A stretch of DNA of 64,000 nt from Arthrobacter sp. NtRootA1 (lineage in GTDB: Bacteria > Actinomycetota > Actinomycetes > Actinomycetales > Micrococcaceae): the NCBI RefSeq assembly GCF_019976975.1, contig NZ_AP024630.1:558001-622000 (forward strand), in the 5' to 3' direction. The notes beneath the pieces are model-generated. The model saw only the letters and a program-made list of their open reading frames with translations. It did not search any database and was not told where the DNA came from. Numbering within the stretch: the first letter of the stretch is position 1; every line of letters starts with the position of its first letter. This document shows, one piece after another, positions 60,764 through 64,000 of this stretch. The position numbers and the translations under genes are program-made.

Positions 60764-63700
60764 TCAGCGGGGTTGCAGGGGAGAACCGTCCAAGGCGCGC
60801 TCTTCGATCAGCTTTCCGCCCAGAATACGCTCGACGGCAGCCCGCCCAAAGACCCTCGATTCCTCGATCGTCTCGTCCTCCGGGCTGGGGATATCCTCCG
60901 GCGCCGGCTCCGGCCTGGCTTGCGTCCGCACGGGCGCCTGCACCCGTCCGGCTTGGGCTTCGGGACTGTTGGTCAAGCGCTGGTACAGGCTCTGACGAGC
61001 CGACGGAGCGCTCGACGGCGTGCCCTCCTCAAGCGTCGCAAGGGAGCCGCCAGCGGGCTGGGTTTCCGTGGCTGTAGTGGGCCACGCCGCAGGTGCTGGG
61101 GTGGTCGCCGGTGCCGTGCCGGGCCAACTCGACGCCGGGGCGACGTCCCAGCCCAAAGAGCCGTTTTGATCGGCGTTGGTTGCGTGGCCATAGGTGGTGG
61201 TCGCAGGGGCCGGGGCGTCTGGAATGTCATTTGCCGGGGCTTGCGCCACTGCCGGTTCATAGACAGGGACATTCGACGCGCCAGTGTCGGACTCGATGGG
61301 TGACTGGGGCCTGGCGCCCACATTGGATTCAGTGCCAACTACCCATGTGCCAGGTGCCTGTTCTACTGCCCTTGACCAGGGATCTTGCGAGGCCGATGGC
61401 TGTGACGACGTGGTAGCTGCAGTGGCCGAGGTTGCAGCGGCATGCGGCTCACGCGTTGGCTGCGATGACCCCGACGTAGCCTGACGTTCCCCGGAAGCGG
61501 CCGCCGGCGTGCTGTTCGAGGCGGAAAATGCGGGTGACGGTTCCCAATCCATCGGCGGTTCTTCGTCCAGCGGCGGCGCATCTTCGTCGAGCGGAGGACC
61601 CCAATCCTCGTTAGGGTAGGCGTAGTCTCCAGCTGGTTCCTGGGTAGGAGCCGGAGTTTCTACGGAAGCCGCCGCCTCTGCGGCAGGAGCTGGCGAGGAT
61701 GCCGGCGTCGTTGATTCTGCCTGGACGGTGATGGTTGCGATTGGAATAGCTGCGTTTGGGGTCGCTAACTCCGGCCTGGCCGGAACCGGTGTTGCTACCT
61801 CAGGGGCAGCGGGGGCCAGGCCCCAGGCAGAGTCGACTGACGATGCAGGCTTCGGGGCTGCGGCCGGCACGTGGGCAGGCGCCTGGGTAGGGTCTGGGGC
61901 TGCCGACGGCGCTGCGGTGCCAGGTGACGCCGGAACATCCCGGCTAGTAGGTGCTTTTGGGTTTGGCTCAGAGCTCGCTGAGCTGTTGCCGCCAGCCACT
62001 GCGACGATCTGGCAGTCGATGCCGATGGTCTTGTGGATTGCCTGGCGAAGGTTCTCGGAGTGATCTGCGCGCCCAAAAGCACCGGCGAGCCCACCGGTGG
62101 TGAAGGCGAGTGTCAGCACTTGACCGTCGAACTGTGCCACTTGGGCATTGGGTTCAACCAAGGCCCAGGTGCTGCGTTTGATCTTGGTCAGCGTCTGCAG
62201 GACTTCGGGCCACGCTCGACGGAGTGCTTCGACGTCTCCGCCAGCGGCTGGCGCCGGCTTTGACGTGGGGGCCGGCTGGGAAACGGGTGCAGTCTGTGGG
62301 GCGGGTGTACTCTGCGGAGCCGGTTGCGGTGCGGCGGGAGGGGCCGTCGCAGCGGGTGGCTTCGTCGAGGGAGCATTCTGGCCGGGACGCTGTGTAGCCG
62401 TCGGCTCGTCCACCGGCCAGTCATTTGTGGTGACGCGGGGCGCGGAAAGTTGCTCGCGGGACACGGGCGTTGACGACGTTTCCGGCACAGGTGCAAGTGC
62501 AGGCGCTTGAACTGGTGCTTGTGCAGGTGCTTGTGCCTGAACTGGTGCGGGTGCTGGAGCCCCAGTCGGGACCGATTCAGCTGCCGCCGGCGCTTGCGCG
62601 GGAGCCGACTGGGCAACGGGGGCAACCGCCGGTGCAGAAGCCGCGGCGGAAGGTGTGCCAGAGGCGGCAGCCGGGACCCCCGCGTCGCCGGCGTAGTTCA
62701 GCCGACGCTCCACGCGGTCGATCCGGGCCGCAATGCCCCGTTCAGTCTGCTCGGAGCTTGGCAGCAGGATGCGCGCACAGAGAAGTTCCAAGTGCAGCCG
62801 CGGGGACGTGGCTCCGGTCATTTCCGTGAGCGCCGTGTTGGTGACGTCCGCCGCGCGGGAAAGCTCCGCAGCGCCCAGGTTTGTAGCCTGGTTGCGCATC
62901 CGGGCAATCTGGTCCTCGGGCACGCCGCGGAGGATGGCCTGTGCGCTCTCCGGCATCGCCTGGACGATGATGAGGTCCCGGAAGCGTTCCAGGAGGTCTT
63001 CTACGAAACGCCGGGGATCGTGCCCGGTCTGGATGACGCGGTCAACGGCACGGAAGACAGTTGAGGAATCAGCAGCTGCGACGGCGTCCACGACATCGTC
63101 CAGCAAGGAAGCGTGCGTGTAGCCGAGAAGCGCAACCGCGAGCTCGTAGTCGAGGCCGTTGGGTCCTGCGCCCGCCATGAGCTGGTCAAGCACGGACAAG
63201 GTATCGCGGACGGAACCGCCGCCGGCTCGGATAACGAGCGAAAGCACGCCCGGAGCCACGGGAACGTTCTCCTGGTGGCAGAGCAACTCAAGGTACTTCA
63301 TGAGCGGCTCGGGCGGCACCAACCGGAAGGGGTAGTGGTGCGTGCGCGAGCGGATGGTGCCGATGACTTTGTCCGGCTCCGTGGTGGCAAAGATGAACTT
63401 GATGTGTTCCGGCGGCTCTTCGACGATCTTCAGGAGCGCATTGAAGCCAGCCGACGTGACCATGTGGGCTTCGTCGATGATGAAGATCTTGTAGCGGTCC
63501 CGCACCGGGGCGAAAGTTGCGCGCTCGCGAAGATCACGGGCGTCGTCCACGCCGCCATGGCTGGCGGCGTCAATCTCAATAACGTCCAGGGAGCCGGAGC
63601 CGCCGCGCGCGAGTTCGATACAGCTGGGGCACTTGCCGCAGGGGGTGTCGGTGGGTCCCTCGGCGCAGTTAAGGCAACGGGCCAGGATGCGCGCGGAGGT

Positions 63701-63859
63701 GGTCTTGCCGCAGCCGCGGGGGCCGGAGAAGAGGTAGGCGTGATTCACGCGGTTCTTCCGCAGGGCCGTCATCAGGGGCTCGGTGACGTGTTCCTGCCCG
63801 ATAACGTCCGCGAAAGAGTCCGGGCGATACCTTCGATACAGGGCAGTTGTAACAGTCAC
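60764..63859 (-). CDS. dnaX: DNA polymerase III subunits gamma/tau
   Basis: 1031 residues. Walker A GPRGCGKT at 46-53, a zinc-binding set Cys62/65/74/77/80, DEAH at 129-132 and FATTEPDKVIGTIRSR sensor region. Clamp-loader domains occupy about 1-370. The remaining 650 residues include a long Ala/Pro/Gln-rich linker (about 390-550), a tau-like helical block (about 555-640, ALRRAWPEVLQTLTKIKRST) and another low-complexity tail. The length is on the large side, as in other Arthrobacter-type proteins. It loads the sliding clamp and links polymerase cores. Confidence 0.95.
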   Translation of the reverse strand: MTVTTALYRRYRPDSFADVIGQEHVTEPLMTALRKNRVNHAYLFSGPRGCGKTTSARILARCLNCAEGPTDTPCGKCPSCIELARGGSGSLDVIEIDAASHGGVDDARDLRERATFAPVRDRYKIFIIDEAHMVTSAGFNALLKIVEEPPEHIKFIFATTEPDKVIGTIRSRTHHYPFRLVPPEPLMKYLELLCHQENVPVAPGVLSLVIRAGGGSVRDTLSVLDQLMAGAGPNGLDYELAVALLGYTHASLLDDVVDAVAAADSSTVFRAVDRVIQTGHDPRRFVEDLLERFRDLIIVQAMPESAQAILRGVPEDQIARMRNQATNLGAAELSRAADVTNTALTEMTGATSPRLHLELLCARILLPSSEQTERGIAARIDRVERRLNYAGDAGVPAAASGTPSAAASAPAVAPVAQSAPAQAPAAAESVPTGAPAPAPVQAQAPAQAPVQAPALAPVPETSSTPVSREQLSAPRVTTNDWPVDEPTATQRPGQNAPSTKPPAATAPPAAPQPAPQSTPAPQTAPVSQPAPTSKPAPAAGGDVEALRRAWPEVLQTLTKIKRSTWALVEPNAQVAQFDGQVLTLAFTTGGLAGAFGRADHSENLRQAIHKTIGIDCQIVAVAGGNSSASSEPNPKAPTSRDVPASPGTAAPSAAPDPTQAPAHVPAAAPKPASSVDSAWGLAPAAPEVATPVPARPELATPNAAIPIATITVQAESTTPASSPAPAAEAAASVETPAPTQEPAGDYAYPNEDWGPPLDEDAPPLDEEPPMDWEPSPAFSASNSTPAAASGERQATSGSSQPTREPHAAATSATAATTSSQPSASQDPWSRAVEQAPGTWVVGTESNVGARPQSPIESDTGASNVPVYEPAVAQAPANDIPDAPAPATTTYGHATNADQNGSLGWDVAPASSWPGTAPATTPAPAAWPTTATETQPAGGSLATLEEGTPSSAPSARQSLYQRLTNSPEAQAGRVQAPVRTQARPEPAPEDIPSPEDETIEESRVFGRAAVERILGGKLIEERALDGSPLQPR

Positions 63860-63897
63860 AAGTGAAACCTACCTATAGGGACTGACATTTTAAATAA

Positions 63898-63988
63898 GAG
63901 ACCCCTCATGCACCCGCCAGAGCCCATCTACCCTTGCTACCTTCCGGTCCTGGGGGAGTTCAACAGGATGACGCCACATGAGGGGCCG
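63898..63988 (-). ncRNA. ffs: Signal recognition particle RNA, small bacterial type
   Basis: Read on the minus strand, the RNA begins CCCCTCATGTGG and ends CATGAGGGG, which close the long stem (63902-63910 with 63977-63985). The apical Ffh-binding region is canonical: CCCAGGACCGGAAGG followed by AGCAAGGG. A T-rich stretch after the 3' end gives a terminator. It lies upstream of dnaX on the same strand, a common position. It works with Ffh in membrane protein targeting. Confidence 0.9.
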
Positions 63989-64000
63989 TCGACAAGCTTA

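Overview
The window looks like a chromosomal segment of a high-GC actinobacterium of the Micrococcaceae, most likely Arthrobacter or Paenarthrobacter. This rests on protein families and gene order: purS-purQ-purL, recR next to dnaX, an SRP RNA beside dnaX, DUF4193, an NgcEFG-type transporter, a NedA-type sialidase, and SSI-like inhibitor domains. No tRNA, rRNA, CRISPR array or plasmid/phage backbone was seen.

Layout. 0.2-7.4 kb: a small DUF1801 gene, then a leftward sugar locus (LacI regulator with two identical operators, two CUT1 permeases, a lipoprotein binding protein, a GH32 fructan hydrolase). 7.5-11.8 kb: ECF sigma factor with a structured leader, an overlapping anti-sigma-like membrane protein, and housekeeping singletons. 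11.9-15.3 kb: ngcEFG GlcNAc/chitobiose uptake. 15.3-19.5 kb: a worn region with a truncated IS110 element, small membrane proteins, a VIT1/CCC1 transporter, and a multiply frameshifted MBL-fold pseudogene. 19.5-25.8 kb: a GntR-controlled aromatic-type catabolic operon (flavin reductase, cupin, frameshifted HpaB-type monooxygenase, DUF2848, nitrilase-family amidase, MFS). 26.2-29.8 kb: secreted protein and a c-di-GMP trio (GGDEF, unknown, GGDEF-EAL). 29.85-31.3 kb: a complete IS110-family element lodged in a palindromic terminator. 31.3-36.6 kb: purLQS, small genes, a 2-hydroxyacid dehydrogenase. 36.8-45.2 kb: secreted hydrolases and their surroundings (sialidase, subtilase, two SSI-like proteins). 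45.2-52.0 kb: XRE/methionine aminopeptidase pair, OhrR-like regulator, small proteins, GH3 beta-glucosidase with its TetR regulator. 52.0-57.5 kb: an inserted, visibly GC-richer redox cassette (TetR, SDR, alpha/beta hydrolase, two flavoproteins) flanked by insertion-sequence debris. 57.5-64 kb: core genes lysC, recR, dnaX and the SRP RNA.

Most notable observation. Two diverged IS110-family elements lie in the window. In each, nucleotides 77-85 of the long 5' non-coding end repeat the DNA immediately left of the insertion point: the last eight or nine bases of a palindrome arm for the complete copy, and AAAAAACAA for the truncated copy. The complete copy also carries, about 40 nt further on, the reverse complement of its right flank (CGCGGGG). 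This is the arrangement expected of a bridge (seek) RNA target-binding loop, so the window itself shows guide and target changing together. The complete element sits in a 28-bp-arm palindrome whose intact twin is at 19514-19582. Separately, the 52-57 kb cassette appears to have split the shared terminator of tetR and lysC. Other points: a one-base deletion in the HpaB-type gene, a nested hairpin just upstream of the sialidase start, and a leaderless SSI-like protein near a subtilase.
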